Part shown: positions 4,481 to 5,568 of the stretch, piece after piece
Layout of the letters: each line of letters opens with the position of its first letter
Position numbering within the stretch: position 1 is the stretch's first letter
Assembly: GCA_022843085.1 (NCBI GenBank)
Contig: JALHOI010000232.1
Coordinates: forward strand, 1 to 5,568
DNA from: Pseudobdellovibrionaceae bacterium
GTDB lineage: Bacteria > Bdellovibrionota > Bdellovibrionia > Bdellovibrionales > JAMPXM01
Direction of reading: 5' to 3'
Length of the DNA stretch: 5,568 nucleotides
Program-made: the position numbers and the translations under genes
Notes under the pieces: model-generated
Told to the model about the DNA's origin: nothing
Database searches by the model: none
Seen by the model: only the letters and a program-made list of their open reading frames with translations

Positions 4481-5568
4481 CTACGCAGCGGCCTGAACTG
4501 TCCAAAGATCTTCGGTTCTCGCGATCGAGAGAACTCCACGGCCTGATTTTTTCGATGCGTACATGAGGCGATCAGCCTCGCGAATCAGCTTCTGACTTGA
4601 GCTCAACTCTTTCGGGGTCCGCGCGCCGATGAGTAGACAACCGAGGCTTGCTGAAATTTCAATCTGTGCTCCGTTGATGTGCTTGATCGATTCGATCAAG
4701 CCCAGAATCTGGCGCCCTCTGTTGGCAAGCGCTTTTTCGTTCTCGATTCGATTCAGCACGACCACGAATTCATCGCCACCAATTCGTGCGACGATGTCAT
4801 CCGATCGCACCGCTTTTTTGACAAGCGTTGCGATCTGCTTCAAAAGCAGATCGCCTTTGTCGTGACCGAGGTTGTCGTTCACAGGTTTGAATCCATCGAG
4901 GTCAAAGTAGATCATACCCATGGACATGTTCTGTTCTTGATGCACGGCAACCATATGCGGAAGCTGATCTTCAATAATGCGGCGATTTGCCAATCCAGTT
5001 AATGGATCGCGCGTCGCGAGTTGTTTTAAGACCTCTTTGATCGCAGACAAGTCGCGAAGTAAAAAACCCGTGTAACTTGCAACGAGCACGAAGATGAGGC
5101 CCATGTCGAGGCCCGAGGGTACCATTGACCCCCAATACGGACTCGCTTTAAAAAGTATCAGCATTCCCACCGAGGTGAATAGCGAAGCGACGAAGAGGTA
5201 ACGTTCACCGAAGCGAAAGCCATGGCCGATCGAAATCCAAGGGTAAATGAATAGAAACGACGCAAACTTTTCGCGGCTGAATAGCAAGAATGTTGTCGTG
5301 ACGATGACGTCGTGAATCATACCGACGATGATTCGTTCATGAGCGAGTCGCGGTTTGTAGTACTGATGAATGCTGAGGCCGACGGTGAAAAGAAATGATC
5401 CAACGAAGAGTGCTTGGCAAACGTAGTCGTCGAAAGTCAGCCTATCAAACCGAATAATGCCGATGTTGATCAATGAAACAAACGCAAGAAGTGTAGCAAC
5501 CACGATGATCCGCGTGCTGATTTGATCAATTTCGGCATCAATCAGCTGCTGCTCGCTGTTCCCAAACA
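4481..5568 (-). CDS. Membrane-bound diguanylate cyclase (GGDEF), RpfC-type N-terminal sensor; 5' end beyond window
   Basis: The frame is open from the stop at 4481 to the right edge (362 codons). A GTG at 5503 would give 340 aa and is the numbering used here. The 21 extra codons upstream (ending EQQLIDAEIDQISTRII) continue smoothly into the first membrane helix and resemble the polar start of this family, so the true start is probably outside the window. About six hydrophobic segments lie at 1-17, 28-44, 59-75, 81-95, 102-119 and 132-149. The motif FLFIYPWISIGHGFRFGERYL resembles the N-terminal membrane domain of RpfC-like sensors. The GGDEF domain follows at about 160-325: DPLTGLANRR (166-175), FDLDGFKPVND (Mg/GTP site), GGDEF intact at 242-246, and an inhibitory I-site RSDD (R233, D236) five residues before it. 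It should make c-di-GMP from two GTP with product feedback. It is convergent with alkC. Confidence 0.93.
   Translation of the reverse strand, partial: FGNSEQQLIDAEIDQISTRIIVVATLLAFVSLINIGIIRFDRLTFDDYVCQALFVGSFLFTVGLSIHQYYKPRLAHERIIVGMIHDVIVTTTFLLFSREKFASFLFIYPWISIGHGFRFGERYLFVASLFTSVGMLILFKASPYWGSMVPSGLDMGLIFVLVASYTGFLLRDLSAIKEVLKQLATRDPLTGLANRRIIEDQLPHMVAVHQEQNMSMGMIYFDLDGFKPVNDNLGHDKGDLLLKQIATLVKKAVRSDDIVARIGGDEFVVVLNRIENEKALANRGRQILGLIESIKHINGAQIEISASLGCLLIGARTPKELSSSQKLIREADRLMYASKKSGRGVLSIARTEDLWTVQAAA
4681..4701. repeat. 21-bp perfect inverted repeat (10-bp arms) inside the diguanylate cyclase gene
   Basis: GCTTGATCGA and TCGATCAAGC are perfect reverse complements separated by a single T. 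On the coding strand they encode the LIESIK stretch near residues 269-274, so the palindrome lies fully in coding sequence. A one-base centre favours a protein-binding or cruciform site over a simple RNA hairpin. Confidence 0.8.
4830..4854. repeat. Perfect 11-bp stem, 3-base loop hairpin inside the diguanylate cyclase gene
   Basis: GCGATCTGCTT and AAGCAGATCGC pair perfectly over 11 bp around a CAA loop (TTG on the coding strand). The segment encodes GDLLLKQIA just after the NLGHDKGD motif (about 211-225) of the GGDEF domain. No T-run follows on either strand, so it is not a terminator. It would be a very stable mRNA hairpin about 120 codons before the stop. Confidence 0.85.

Noticed and set aside
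4629..5002. Plus-strand open frames at 4629-4865 and 4679-5002
   Set aside because: They are antisense to the GGDEF domain, which is intact and conserved on the minus strand.

Overview
The window looks like ordinary bacterial chromosome of roughly balanced GC content, from a Gram-negative-type organism. Evidence for this is a Sec signal peptide on the left-edge gene, a membrane-bound diguanylate cyclase, Shine-Dalgarno sites and a tRNA gene that encodes its CCA end. The gene set (AlkC with an Ig-like tail, an RpfC-type membrane sensor fused to GGDEF, GNAT enzymes) and the spacer next to the tRNA would suit a Bdellovibrio-like or other deltaproteobacterial-type genome. That is a guess: no marker gene fixes the taxonomy.

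Layout, left to right. (1) At the left edge, on the minus strand, is the 5' end of a gene for a small exported protein, with a clear signal peptide. (2) Two GNAT-family acetyltransferase genes are transcribed divergently (about 298-1257 minus and 1343-2203 plus). They are separated by about 85 bases holding two small palindromes. The minus-strand one carries an extra C-terminal domain of about 130 residues. (3) A gene-free stretch, 2204-2558, holds hairpins, a degenerate tRNA-derived element and a rho-independent terminator. It lies just downstream of a complete tRNA-Asn(GUU) gene on the minus strand (2559-2634). The last 21 nt of the tRNA plus 8 nt of flank are repeated exactly 224 bp further downstream. 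The DNA between is bounded by an inverted T-arm sequence. (4) A minus-strand gene of unknown function encodes a protein with one N-terminal membrane anchor (2689-3312). (5) Divergent from it, on the plus strand, is an AlkC-type 3-methyladenine DNA glycosylase (3358-4470). (6) Convergent with alkC, with a 10-base gap, is a minus-strand diguanylate cyclase (4481 to the right edge). Its N-terminal sensor runs off the window, and its coding DNA contains two unusually perfect inverted repeats.

The genes do not form one pathway. Most are single transcription units facing each other or apart: alkylation repair, c-di-GMP signalling, acyl transfer and tRNA supply. The part least explained by known genes is the tRNA-Asn 3'-end repeat and structured spacer at about 2327-2579. 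It recalls the architecture of the E. coli tyrT repeats (RtT RNA), or a collapsed tRNA-targeted integration scar.
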